The notes beneath the pieces were generated by a model that saw nothing but the letters and a program-made list of their open reading frames with translations, did no database searches and had not been told where the DNA came from. DNA of 64,000 nucleotides from Caecibacteroides pullorum (GTDB lineage Bacteria > Bacteroidota > Bacteroidia > Bacteroidales > Bacteroidaceae): the NCBI RefSeq assembly GCF_019239235.1, contig NZ_JAAZTS010000017.1:1-64000 (forward strand), written 5' to 3'. The position numbers and the translations under genes are program-made. This document shows positions 1 through 7,614 of the stretch, piece by piece. Within the stretch, counting starts at the first letter, position 1. Each line of letters begins with the position of its first letter.

Positions 1-757
1 GACAAGTGGCTTTATAGCCTTTTTTCATATCCTTATAAGGTAGTTTCCACACTTTCTTTATTATGTCTGCTGGAATAGCCCTTTTGCGTGTAGCTTCTTG
101 CTTAGGAATTTTAAAATCATCAAAAGGAGAATTGGGTATAAGAATAAGATTTTTTTCTTTCTTGTTGTACCTCTTTTTAGCTTCATTGAATAGTTTCTTT
201 ATGCTTATCAGATAAAGGGATAGAGAGCGGTTAGACGGAACACGTTTTCCTTGCTGTATGAGTTTCTTAGTTCTTTCTTCATGCTCTTTAATAAGAAACG
301 CTTTAAATTGTTCTAGAAAGTCTAAAGTAATAAGATTTATATTCAGACTTTCTTCTCCTACAAACCTTACCAAAGCATTAATGGCAGTTGTGTAATTAGG
401 TGCGCCTTTAATAGTGGTAGTGGCTATCCATTCACGGCTGAATTTAATAAAGTCAATTGTTTGTTGTTTCTGCTGCTCGTCATTTAAGTAATCCATTATC
501 TCGTCAATAGTGTAACGGTTTAACTCAATTTGGAGTTTGGCGCATTTACTTTGATAGCTTTGAATAAGGTTGTTTACTTCCCGTTTTAATGGTGAAGATG
601 GCTTGATTTTAAAGTCTTTAGTTAAATCTTTAGAAGTCGCAAAAAGACTAGTTGAAATTCGTTTCATCTTCCTGTTTAGGGTGAATCTTAGACGTACGGT
701 GAAACACTCATTTGATTGTCTTTGGATTTTTACGATTTCTGGATTGATTGTCAGCAT
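1..757 (-). CDS. Tyrosine-type site-specific integrase, partial (N-terminal part, runs off the left edge)
   Basis: An open frame of about 252 codons runs leftwards from ATG at 757 with no stop before the window edge. The first ~100 residues are basic and beta-rich, resembling the arm-DNA-binding domain of Bacteroidetes integrases (for example RFTLNRKMKRISTSLFAT). The next ~130 residues look like a SAM-like core-binding domain (IDFIKFSREWI, followed by RSLSLYLISIKKLFNEAKKR). The catalytic R-K-H-R-H-Y domain would lie outside the window. Such integrases excise and insert conjugative or phage-like elements. The gene points away from the adjacent tRNA and its 5' end is near the tRNA 3' end, the usual geometry for an element lodged at a tRNA. 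The region is AT-rich compared with the following genes. Family call is firm; the type of element is unknown. Confidence 0.85.
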   Translation of the reverse strand, partial: MLTINPEIVKIQRQSNECFTVRLRFTLNRKMKRISTSLFATSKDLTKDFKIKPSSPLKREVNNLIQSYQSKCAKLQIELNRYTIDEIMDYLNDEQQKQQTIDFIKFSREWIATTTIKGAPNYTTAINALVRFVGEESLNINLITLDFLEQFKAFLIKEHEERTKKLIQQGKRVPSNRSLSLYLISIKKLFNEAKKRYNKKEKNLILIPNSPFDDFKIPKQEATRKRAIPADIIKKVWKLPYKDMKKGYKATC

Positions 758-816
758 ATTGCATATTGTTTAACTGGTGAAACAATAGTGAAACAAATGC
801 TTTAAATGGAGGCGAA

Positions 817-860
817 AGTTGGTTAGAGCAACAGCGTATAATCTGGAGGTGCTCCACAAA
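817..860 (+). repeat. Truncated inverted copy of the adjacent tRNA gene
   Basis: The plus strand here reads AGTTGGTTAGAGCAACAG, then a near match to the anticodon arm and variable region, then GCTCCACAAA. The same stretches occur, in the opposite orientation, in the tRNA at 899-972 and its 3' flank. The copy lacks the 5' acceptor strand and the T arm and has a changed anticodon loop, so it cannot be a working tRNA. With the tRNA it forms a long imperfect inverted repeat. It lies between the integrase start and the tRNA terminator, so it may be a remnant of the integration site or of an earlier integration event. Confidence 0.75.
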
Positions 861-893
861 AAAAGCTCTATTCTGTTAAGAATGAGCCTTTTA
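861..893 (-). terminator. Terminator of the tRNA(CAT) gene
   Basis: On the minus strand a stem with arms near AGGCTCATTC and GAATAGAGCT (one bulge) is followed by a run of seven T. It begins a few bases after the tRNA 3' end, as expected for Rho-independent release. Confidence 0.6.
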
Positions 894-898
894 GTTTG

Positions 899-972
899 TG
901 GACCAGCCTGGGCTTGAACCAGGGACCTCCAGATTATGAGTCTGTTGCTCTAACCAACTGAGCTACAAGTCC
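899..972 (-). tRNA. tRNA-Met (CAT anticodon), probably elongator
   Basis: The minus strand folds as a cloverleaf of 74 nt. The acceptor stem starts GGACTTG and ends CTGGTCC, with one T-T mismatch. The D arm contains AGCTCAGTTGGTTAGAGC. The anticodon loop is CT-CAT-AA. The T arm is CCTGG-TTCAAGC-CCAGG. CCA is not encoded. A CAT anticodon fits elongator Met, initiator Met or a lysidine-modified tRNA-Ile; the acceptor and loop favour elongator Met, but this is not certain. It is the likely insertion target of the integrase to its left. Confidence 0.85.
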
Positions 973-1061
973 GGTGTATCCTTTCGGGGATAGCGGTGCA
1001 AAATTAGCACATTCCGTTGAATTATGCAAGGGATTGAGGGAAAAATGCGTTCCCTTTGGGT

Positions 1062-1373
1062 CTAGAAGTTGTATTTTCGTTTTGGATTTTTAGGAAACCA
1101 ACCTTTCTTGACGCGCTCTTCCTGTTCGAATACTTCTTTGATCGTCCAAAAAGAGGAGAAAGCGAATACGCCCAGCAGGGAAGAGTACAGAATGTTGTCT
1201 ACGCAAATGGAAGCTGCAACACCTGCTAAGCCCACTAATAGGAATATCCACCAGCAACGTGTCCCCCAATAATATTCGGCTTTCACTACAATGGGATGGA
1301 AAAGCCCGATGATCAAAAAGGTACAGATGCCAATAAAAAGGCCTGAAAGGCCAAGTTCGCTTAGAAACTCCAT
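1062..1373 (-). CDS. Small membrane protein (DUF4491-like)
   Basis: A 103-residue hydrophobic protein. The chosen start, MEFLSELGLSGLF, leads directly into the first membrane helix; an ATG nine codons further upstream is possible. Three membrane segments are visible: around GLFIGICTFLIIGLF, WWIFLLVGLAGVAASI and LYSSLLGVFAFSSFWTI. The motif HPIVVKAEYYWGTRCWWIF is the hallmark I associate with the DUF4491 family of Bacteroidetes. The C terminus is basic (KGWFPKNPKRKYNF) and probably cytoplasmic. No function is known for the family and the neighbours give no hint. Confidence 0.75.
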   Translation of the reverse strand: MEFLSELGLSGLFIGICTFLIIGLFHPIVVKAEYYWGTRCWWIFLLVGLAGVAASICVDNILYSSLLGVFAFSSFWTIKEVFEQEERVKKGWFPKNPKRKYNF

Positions 1374-1463
1374 ATGCAAATCGGAAGCTAGAGTTTCCAT
1401 GGCAAAGGGAGTGAACTGACATGATAGTCCGTACTACCCGTTGCCATGGAGACGTATAGTAGA

Positions 1464-1925
1464 TTATTCTTGGCAGATAGGAATCTCTTTCTTGATACTC
1501 TGCTCCAGTGAGATCAGTGTCTCAGTAGCTGTGACGCCAGGTATTTCCTGCATCTTGTTGTTTAGCAGGTCCATCAGGTGCTCGTTGTCGCGGGCATATA
1601 CTTTGGTCAGCATGGTGTAGGGACCTGTGGTGAAATGGCATTCAACAATTTCAGGTATTTTGTTCAGCTCGGCTACTACGGTTTTGTACATGGAGCCTCT
1701 CTCCAACTTGATTCCCACGTAAGTGCAGGTGCGATATCCCAGCGATTTGGGGTTTACGTGGTAGCCGGAGCCAACAATGACACCCAAGTCAATCAGGCGC
1801 TGTACACGTTGGTGGATAGCGGCGCGTGATACACCACACTCGGCAGCCACGTCCTTGAAAGGAATACGGGCATTTTGGGAAATGATTTCCAAAATTTGAC
1901 GGTCCAGATTGTCTATTTTCTCCAT
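1464..1925 (-). CDS. Lrp/AsnC family transcriptional regulator
   Basis: A 153-residue protein of normal length for the family. Residues ~4-60 form the winged helix-turn-helix (LDRQILEIISQNARIPFKDV, then VSRAAIHQRVQRLIDLGVI). Residues ~65-145 form the RAM ligand-binding domain (GYRTCTYVGIKLERG, with GPYTMLTKVYARD). The start MEKIDNLDRQIL is chosen because family members begin this way; an in-frame ATG eleven codons upstream adds an unusual extension. Lrp-type proteins sense amino acids and control amino-acid metabolism. The gene is alone on its strand between unrelated genes, so its targets cannot be read from context. Confidence 0.92.
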   Translation of the reverse strand: MEKIDNLDRQILEIISQNARIPFKDVAAECGVSRAAIHQRVQRLIDLGVIVGSGYHVNPKSLGYRTCTYVGIKLERGSMYKTVVAELNKIPEIVECHFTTGPYTMLTKVYARDNEHLMDLLNNKMQEIPGVTATETLISLEQSIKKEIPICQE

Positions 1926-2112
1926 AATATACGTTTGTAAATTACTTGTTGTTATCAAATAGTAAGCAAATATAGAACTTTATTTTAATTTTATCTATAG
2001 AAGGGATGGAAAAAATAGGGAAAAGTAAAAAAAGAAACGGATGGAACCGCTGTTTTGCAGCATTTGTTCCATCCGCTTCATTTGTCATTTTGACACGAAT
2101 GTTTTCGAATCT

Positions 2113-3000
2113 TTATTTCTTTTTGCCGATACCTACCAATTCAACTTCGAAGATCAGAGTAGAGAACGGTTTGATGTCTGCACCAGTAGCTCTTGAGCCA
2201 TATGCCAGGTCGTAGGGGATATAGAGTTCCCACTTGGAGCCTACAGGCATCATGGTCAATGCTTCGGTCCAGCCTTTGATTACCTGGTTGGCACGGAAGG
2301 TAGCGGGCTGTGACTTGCCGTCTTTGTCTTTACGCTTGTAGGAGCTGTCGAACTCGGTACCGTCGATCAGTGTACCTTTGTAGTTTACTTGTACATAGCT
2401 GGTGTCGGCAGGAATTTCACCTGTACCTTTGGTCAGGATCTTGTACTGCAGGCCGCTTTCCGTCGTTACCACGCCTTCTTTTGCCTTGTTTTCTGCCAGG
2501 AATTTCTCTCCTTCAGCGATGACGTCAGCATATTGTTTTTTCAGTGCTTTTTCTCTTACCACTTCCATCTGGCTTTGCATATAGCCTTGTGCGAACATTT
2601 TGTCCATCTGGCCTTTGCCTACTACGCCGGCAATGAAACCTGCGAGCAGGTTTTCGCGGCTGAGGCTCTGTGTAGAGTCGTTGCCAAAGATCTGTTGGTT
2701 GAAGCCTTCTACCCACTGCTTGCTGACCATCTGGCCTACCTGCAGACCTGTCATATAGGCTACATCTTTCTTGTCGATCTTAGCGGCACCTTCGTTGAAA
2801 CCTTTGATGAATTCAGCCATCTGGGTGCTGTCGATACCCTGTTGCATCAGGAACTGATCCAGACCTTCAGTACGGGCCATACCGATAGCATAAGAAAGTG
2901 AGTCGATGTCTGTTGACAGATTGGCTTTAGGAGCCTGAGCCGTACAAGACGTCAAGGCTGCTGCGGCAGCCAGCGTCATCATAAATGTTACTTTTTTCAT
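2113..3000 (-). CDS. FKBP-type peptidyl-prolyl isomerase, lipoprotein
   Basis: A 295-residue protein with a lipoprotein signal (MKKVTFMMTLAAAAALTSC; lipobox LTSC, Cys19). Residues ~30-150 form the alpha-helical FKBP N-terminal dimerisation domain. Residues ~185-290 form the FKBP fold, with VQVNYKGTLIDGTEFDSS, QVIKGWTEALTMMPVGSKW and LIFEVELVGI. These proteins catalyse proline cis-trans isomerisation and act as chaperones, here probably at the periplasmic face of a membrane. The next gene upstream on the same strand is a shorter, cytosolic paralogue 18 bp away, so the two form an operon and look like a tandem duplication. Confidence 0.95.
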   Translation of the reverse strand: MKKVTFMMTLAAAAALTSCTAQAPKANLSTDIDSLSYAIGMARTEGLDQFLMQQGIDSTQMAEFIKGFNEGAAKIDKKDVAYMTGLQVGQMVSKQWVEGFNQQIFGNDSTQSLSRENLLAGFIAGVVGKGQMDKMFAQGYMQSQMEVVREKALKKQYADVIAEGEKFLAENKAKEGVVTTESGLQYKILTKGTGEIPADTSYVQVNYKGTLIDGTEFDSSYKRKDKDGKSQPATFRANQVIKGWTEALTMMPVGSKWELYIPYDLAYGSRATGADIKPFSTLIFEVELVGIGKKK

Positions 3001-3018
3001 GTTTTTCTCTTACTTAAT

Positions 3019-3618
3019 TTATTTTTTGTCAGATAAAATTTTCAAGAGTTCCACTTCGAAGATCAGTGTGCTGTGGGGTGGAATCATTTCGCCAGCGCCG
3101 TGTGCGCCATAGCCTAATTCGCTAGGAATGTAGAGTTTCCATTTGGCACCTTCGGGCATCAGTTGGAGGGCTTCCACCCAGCCGGGGATTACCTGGTTGA
3201 CACCGAATGTGGCAGGCTGGCCGCGCTTGATGGAGCTGTCGAAGAGGGTACCGTCAACAAGGGTTCCTTCGTAGTGGCATTGCACCTGGTCGTCTATCTT
3301 GGCATAGTGGCCTACGTTGCCTTCCTTGATCACTTCGTATTGCAGGCCGCTGGGCAGGGTTACCACGCCTGGACGCTGCTTGTTTTCTTCCAGGAATTTC
3401 TTGCCCTTTTCGATGTTTTCGGCATTGATGCGGGCTTCCATTTCTTCGAAGTATTTGTTTACGATTTCACGTGCCTCGGTATGTGTGATTTCTGTTGGAT
3501 TTCCGTTCAGCACGTCGCTGATGGCGCGTGCGAAATCATCTACTGAGATGCCCTTGGCACCCATGCTTAAAAGATTCTGACCTATACCCAGGCCGATTGC
3601 ATAACTGAATTTGTCCAT
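3019..3618 (-). CDS. FKBP-type peptidyl-prolyl isomerase, cytosolic
   Basis: A 199-residue protein without a signal peptide. The first ~80 residues match the FKBP N-terminal domain (SYAIGLGIGQNLLSMGAKG). The last ~110 residues are the FKBP fold (VQCHYEGTLVDGTLFDSS, VIPGWVEALQLMPEGAKW, STLIFEVELLKI). It resembles FklB/FkpA-type isomerases and likely helps folding in the cytoplasm. It is the first gene of a two-gene operon with the lipoprotein paralogue at 2113-3000, so the same isomerase activity is probably provided on both sides of the inner membrane. Confidence 0.95.
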   Translation of the reverse strand: MDKFSYAIGLGIGQNLLSMGAKGISVDDFARAISDVLNGNPTEITHTEAREIVNKYFEEMEARINAENIEKGKKFLEENKQRPGVVTLPSGLQYEVIKEGNVGHYAKIDDQVQCHYEGTLVDGTLFDSSIKRGQPATFGVNQVIPGWVEALQLMPEGAKWKLYIPSELGYGAHGAGEMIPPHSTLIFEVELLKILSDKK

Positions 3619-3722
3619 AGTTCTTTTTATATGAGTCGCAAAAGTACGGGTTTTATTTGAATGTTAACAGTTTGCAGTATTTAAAATTTCTTATTTATGT
3701 GATAACTTGGATATTCTTTTTC

Positions 3723-3730
3723 TATCTTTG
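3723..3730 (+). promoter_or_regulatory. Putative Bacteroides -7 box upstream of the sirtuin gene
   Basis: TATCTTTG fits the Bacteroides -7 consensus TAnnTTTG. It lies 32 bp before the sirtuin start. No clear -33 TTTG is seen at the right spacing, so support is only partial. Confidence 0.45.
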
Positions 3731-3761
3731 GTGTACAAATGCTTAAAGAAAGGAGTCGGTT

Positions 3762-4472
3762 ATGAAAAATCTGGTAGTATTGTCGGGCGCGGGTATGAGC
3801 GCCGAAAGCGGCATCAGTACTTTCCGCGACGCAGGCGGCTTGTGGGATCGCTATCCTGTGGAGCAGGTGGCTACGCCCGAAGGTTATGCGCGCGATCCTG
3901 AACTGGTCATCAACTTTTATAACGAGCGGCGCAAACAACTGCTTGACGTGAAACCCAATGAGGGGCATATCGGTGTAGCACAACTGGAAAAAGATTTCAA
4001 TGTGACGGTTGTCACGCAAAATATTGACAACCTGCACGAGCGGGCAGGCAGTACGAAGGTCATCCACCTGCATGGCGAGCTGACCAAAATGTGCTCCAGT
4101 CGCGATCCCTACAATCCGCGCTACATCAAGGAATTGAAGCCTGCGGAATATGAAACTCGCGCTACTGACCGTGCAGGCGATGGCAGTCCCTTGCGTCCCT
4201 TCATTGTGTGGTTTGGCGAAGCCGTGCCTGAGATTGAGACAGCTATCGGCTATGTGGAGCAGGCAGACATTTTTGTTATCATCGGTACGTCGATGAACGT
4301 CTATCCTGCTGCGGGGTTGCTTCACTATGTGCCTGCCCGTGCCGAAGTCTATCTTATAGACCCCAAACCTGTGGATACACATAGTGCGCGCCCAATACAC
4401 GTTATCCAGAAGGGAGCTTCTGAGGGAGTAAAGGAGTTACGTGCGTTGCTGGGTTGCGCTTCTTCTTTATAA
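3762..4472 (+). CDS. NAD-dependent protein deacylase (sirtuin) lacking zinc cysteines
   Basis: A 236-residue Sir2-family protein. Visible motifs are the NAD-binding GAGMSAESGISTFRD (residues 9-23), TQNIDNLHERAG with the NID triad, the catalytic His in HLHGEL, and GTSMNVYPAA near the C terminus. Y53-x-x-R56 matches the Tyr/Arg pair that class III sirtuins use to recognise succinyl, malonyl or glutaryl lysine, so desuccinylation or demalonylation is more likely than plain deacetylation (inference). The usual pair of CxxC zinc ligands after HGE is absent: only one Cys (MCSSRD) is present. The gene stands alone with its own promoter. Confidence 0.93.
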   Translation: MKNLVVLSGAGMSAESGISTFRDAGGLWDRYPVEQVATPEGYARDPELVINFYNERRKQLLDVKPNEGHIGVAQLEKDFNVTVVTQNIDNLHERAGSTKVIHLHGELTKMCSSRDPYNPRYIKELKPAEYETRATDRAGDGSPLRPFIVWFGEAVPEIETAIGYVEQADIFVIIGTSMNVYPAAGLLHYVPARAEVYLIDPKPVDTHSARPIHVIQKGASEGVKELRALLGCASSL

Positions 4473-4518
4473 GCTTAGGAAAAAGGGTTCTTTTTCGTAT
4501 CAGACATTGGCTGCTGGA

Positions 4519-4602
4519 AAAGCATTGTTTTCCTTGAAAGAAAGCAATGCTTTTCTTCGTGTAAAACAGTGCTTTCCTTGAAAGGGAACATTGCCTGCTT
4601 TT
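4519..4602. repeat. Two tandem 44-bp hairpin units downstream of the sirtuin gene
   Basis: Two units with the shared core TTCCTTGAAAG recur at a spacing of 44 bp (first core ~4531, second ~4575). Each forms an imperfect hairpin; the first pairs AAAGCATTG (4519-4527) with CAATGCTTT (4545-4553) and is followed by T-rich sequence. The array fills most of the gap between convergent genes ending at 4472 and 4628, so it may end transcription from both sides. The unit resembles the one at 45960-46047. Confidence 0.6.
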
Positions 4603-4627
4603 TACGAACGGATTGCTGGTTCTCTTT

Positions 4628-5374
4628 TTATTTCTTTAATAAGAGGCGAAGAACGAACCACAGGTGGAAGGCCAAGGTGCTTGTCCAGCCATAGTGGCGG
4701 GCCATGATGCGGAAACGCTCTTTGAGAGAAGCCTTGTGGTTGCGCGTCGTCATACCTTCAGCGAGATAGTCGATGAGGGTAAGGTGGGTGTTGTGGAGAA
4801 CCTTCGACTTTTTCATAATCTTGATGCACCAGTCGAAGTCGGCCGAGAAGCGATAGCGCAGGTCATAAGGCATCACGAGGTCGCGTCGGGGAAAGAAGGC
4901 CTGGTGGCAGACGAGCATCCCCTGGCGGAAACTTTTCCATGTCAGTACTTCGGGGGCCGAGAGGCGGCGCATACGCAGGAAGTGGCCTTCATGATCTACC
5001 AGCTCCGTTTCGCCATAGAGCACATCGGGCAGTTGGGGTGTGTGGATAGAGTGCACCATCTGTTGCAGGGTGTCGTCTTCGTGAAAGCTGTCGCCTGCGT
5101 TGAGAAAGCACAGGTAGTCGCCCGTGGCCAGGCCGATTCCCTTGTTCATGGCGTCATAAAGACCTTTGTCACGTTCGCTGACGACGATGGCGATGTGTTC
5201 GCGATAGCGGTTTACGATGTCCATCGTGCGATCTTTCGAAGCGCCGTCCACGATGATGTACTCCACGTGGTGGTAGGTCTGCGAGATGACACTTTGGATG
5301 GTGTCCTCGATGGTTGCCTCGGCGTTGTAGCAGACGGTGATGACGCTGAATTTCGGGGTAGGGTGATTATGCAT
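4628..5374 (-). CDS. Glycosyltransferase, family 2 (GT-A fold)
   Basis: A 248-residue GT2 enzyme. The N-terminal core is FSVITVCYNAEATIEDTIQS, with VDGASKDRT and the metal-binding region CFLNAGDSF, where NAGD takes the place of the DxD motif. This resembles WcaA-like enzymes that add a sugar to a lipid-linked surface glycan. There is no signal peptide and only a short hydrophobic C-terminal stretch, so it probably acts at the cytoplasmic face of the inner membrane. Its start overlaps the end of the GT4 gene by 8 bp, which indicates a coupled operon. Donor and acceptor sugars are unknown. Confidence 0.9.
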   Translation of the reverse strand: MHNHPTPKFSVITVCYNAEATIEDTIQSVISQTYHHVEYIIVDGASKDRTMDIVNRYREHIAIVVSERDKGLYDAMNKGIGLATGDYLCFLNAGDSFHEDDTLQQMVHSIHTPQLPDVLYGETELVDHEGHFLRMRRLSAPEVLTWKSFRQGMLVCHQAFFPRRDLVMPYDLRYRFSADFDWCIKIMKKSKVLHNTHLTLIDYLAEGMTTRNHKASLKERFRIMARHYGWTSTLAFHLWFVLRLLLKK

Positions 5375-6632
5375 TTCTTCCAGTCACTTTGTTGTAGAGA
5401 TCGATGTATCGTTTGGCCACGCTGCTTTCTGAATAGTGGCTGACTGCCTTGCGGCAGGCCTGTTCGCAGAGGCTGGGGTAGTCGGGGTCGGTCAAGGCCC
5501 AATAGATACCGTTGGCGAAGTCGTCGGACGATTTGTATTGGGCTACATAGCCGTTGTGCAGGTGGTCTATCATTTCGGGGATGCCACCCACGTTGAAACC
5601 TACGCAAGGCGTACCACAGGCCATCGCTTCCATAATGGTGTTGGGCAGGTTTTCCTCTAGTGAAGGGGTGACGAAGAGGTCGACGGCGTTATAGATATCT
5701 ACCAGTTGGTGTTCGTCTTGTACGAAGTCCAGCGGGTAGACCTTGAAAGGGAGCAAGTCGGCCAATTGTTCGGATTGTTTGCCGAAAGCGACGACGGCCA
5801 GTTGGTCTTTCAGTTCGGCATGCTTGTTTGCCAATATGTTGCACGATCCGATCAGATAATCGATGCCTTTGCGTTTGTCTGTGATTTTGACAGAACCGAA
5901 GAGGATGAGCTTCTTATTCGAAGGAAGTTTCAAGCGTTCGCGGGCAGTCACCTTGTTATGCGGCTTGAACAGGTTGATGTTCAGCGGATTGGGGATGCAG
6001 ACGATCTTGTGCCCTGTGGTCAGCGCGCTCTGGCGGGCTTTTTCCTCCAGCCAATGGCTACATGTGACGAAGCTCAGTGAGTAGTCGTGGTAGAGCCGTT
6101 GTTTCCGACGGAAGACGCGATAGGAGAGATCGTGCCGATGCCCATTTCCATAAAGGAAGGGGCATGAACCACATTCCTGCCGATAGTTTTCACATTCGCG
6201 CGCGTGGTGGCAGATGCCTGTACAGGGCCACATGTCGTGCATTGTCCAGACGACAGGTTTGCCCGAGGCCAGTATCTTTTCGAGGTTCTTCAGCGAGAGC
6301 ATACCCTGGTTGATCCAATGAAGGTGGATAACGTCGGCCTGTTGGAATTCGGGCAGGGAGGTGATGTCAGTGCCTGCGTTTGCGATGTCCACGGCAAAAA
6401 GGTTGTTCTTTTTGAAGCGATTGGCTTTCCAGATGACGATACGCTCCCACACAAACTTCCATACCAGTTTCCAGCTACGGCGCAGGGCAACGACCGTAAT
6501 CTGTTCCGTCTGCTTGTCGCGCACGAGCAGTTTGGCCTTGATGCCATTGTTTTTCAGGGCTTCCATCAAGCGGCTGGCAGCTACGGCTGCTCCACCGATA
6601 CGCTCGGATGTATTGATTAGCAGGACTCTCAT
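5367..6632 (-). CDS. Glycosyltransferase, family 4 (GT-B fold)
   Basis: A 421-residue GT-B enzyme. The N-terminal domain begins MRVLLINTSERIGGAAVAAS, the typical Gly-rich loop, and contains HWINQGM and WTMHDMWPCTGICHH. The C-terminal domain has the GT4 nucleotide-sugar signature VTPSLEENLPNTIMEAMACG, with the E-x7-E pair, followed by GTPCVGFNVGGIPEMI. WTMHDMWPCTG is common in Bacteroides capsule and LPS-type GT4 enzymes. It is the first gene of a two-gene operon with the overlapping GT2 and is divergent from the nonulosonate operon that starts at 6763. Together they suggest one surface-glycan locus. Confidence 0.93.
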   Translation of the reverse strand: MRVLLINTSERIGGAAVAASRLMEALKNNGIKAKLLVRDKQTEQITVVALRRSWKLVWKFVWERIVIWKANRFKKNNLFAVDIANAGTDITSLPEFQQADVIHLHWINQGMLSLKNLEKILASGKPVVWTMHDMWPCTGICHHARECENYRQECGSCPFLYGNGHRHDLSYRVFRRKQRLYHDYSLSFVTCSHWLEEKARQSALTTGHKIVCIPNPLNINLFKPHNKVTARERLKLPSNKKLILFGSVKITDKRKGIDYLIGSCNILANKHAELKDQLAVVAFGKQSEQLADLLPFKVYPLDFVQDEHQLVDIYNAVDLFVTPSLEENLPNTIMEAMACGTPCVGFNVGGIPEMIDHLHNGYVAQYKSSDDFANGIYWALTDPDYPSLCEQACRKAVSHYSESSVAKRYIDLYNKVTGRNA

Positions 6633-6699
6633 GTGACTTTTCCGAATTGTTGTGGCAAAAGTAGTGCTTTTATGGTGATTTCGAGTATAAAAGTCCTCG

Positions 6700-6736
6700 T
6701 TTTTTTAGCCTGTAAATGGCAAACTCTGTATCTTTG
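6700..6736 (+). promoter_or_regulatory. Putative promoter of the nonulosonate operon
   Basis: TATCTTTG at 6729-6736 matches the -7 consensus TAnnTTTG. A T-rich -33-like element ending TTTTTTTAG sits 20 bp upstream. The operon start is 26 bp downstream. Confidence 0.5.
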
Positions 6737-6762
6737 CACCACTTATTCTAACATGATGTAAT

Positions 6763-7614
6763 ATGGGTGAAAAAGGATTGAAATGGTTGGAGTCGCTTTG
6801 GCAGTGCTTTCTGAGCCTGGTGAAAATCGTGTTGCAATCGAGGCGGAGCACACCGCTTCCATCAGATTTTGGAGGGGCGGACGAGTTGTTAATACTGGCC
6901 AACGGCCCTTCATTGAAGAAAACCGTAGAAGAGTCGGCTGAGTTTATGCGAGGGAAAACGCTGTTGGCAGTCAACTTTTGTGTCACTTCGCCTATGTTCG
7001 AGCAATTGCGTCCCCAGCTCTATTTGATTGCCGATCCGCTTTTCTGGATTGTGCCCGAGAAGCGTGAGCAGCTCTTTGGTACTCTGGCCGAGAAGACAAC
7101 GTGGGACATGTACTTCTTCGTTCCTTCGCGGGCGTTGAAAAATAAGGAATGGCAACCGCTTCTGGCCGGCAATCCCCACATTAAACTCTGCATTTACAAT
7201 ACCACGCCCATCGAGGGCTTCCAGTCTTTCTGTAACTGGGTATTCCGTAAGGGATGGGGCGTACCTCGTCCGCACAATGTGTTGATACCGTCTATCGCCA
7301 TCGCCCTCCGCTTGCCTTTCCGGCGCATCTATCTGGCGGGAGCCGACCACTCGTGGCTGCCCGAAATTCACGTGACGGACGACAACGTGGTGCTGATGCA
7401 TCAGAAGCATTTCTACGACCAGAATAAGTCTCAGGCGGCTACCGTGACTCAAGAAAACCTGCATAGCGCACGGCTCTATACCATCCTTTACCACATGTAT
7501 GTGGCTTTCAAGTCCTACTTTGTGCTCGAGGCCTATTCGCGTAGTTTGGGCAAGGAAATCATTAACGTTACCCCAGGCAGTTATATTGACGCCTTCAAAC
7601 GAATGAAGATATGA
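6763..7614 (+). CDS. DUF115/GT42-like protein, candidate nonulosonate glycosyltransferase
   Basis: A 283-residue protein. After a ~45-residue amphipathic N terminus comes LLILANGPSLKKTVEES, then GKTLLAVNFCVTS, PQLYLIADPLFWI, and later RRIYLAGADHSW. NGPSL followed by a strand, an N-F pair and an L-x-G-x-D motif is the pattern I know from DUF115/MptE-like proteins and from GT42 sialyltransferases such as Cst-II. It is the first gene of an operon and overlaps the CMP-transferase gene by 4 bp. A role as the transferase that uses the CMP-nonulosonate made by the following genes is an inference from motif and context. No signal peptide is visible. Confidence 0.6.
   Translation: MGEKGLKWLESLWQCFLSLVKIVLQSRRSTPLPSDFGGADELLILANGPSLKKTVEESAEFMRGKTLLAVNFCVTSPMFEQLRPQLYLIADPLFWIVPEKREQLFGTLAEKTTWDMYFFVPSRALKNKEWQPLLAGNPHIKLCIYNTTPIEGFQSFCNWVFRKGWGVPRPHNVLIPSIAIALRLPFRRIYLAGADHSWLPEIHVTDDNVVLMHQKHFYDQNKSQAATVTQENLHSARLYTILYHMYVAFKSYFVLEAYSRSLGKEIINVTPGSYIDAFKRMKI

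Noticed and set aside
899..972. Initiator tRNA or tRNA-Ile(CAT) instead of elongator tRNA-Met.
   Set aside because: Initiator features such as the three G-C pairs at the base of the anticodon stem are absent. The lysidine-type Ile tRNA cannot be fully excluded, so the call is kept with a caveat.
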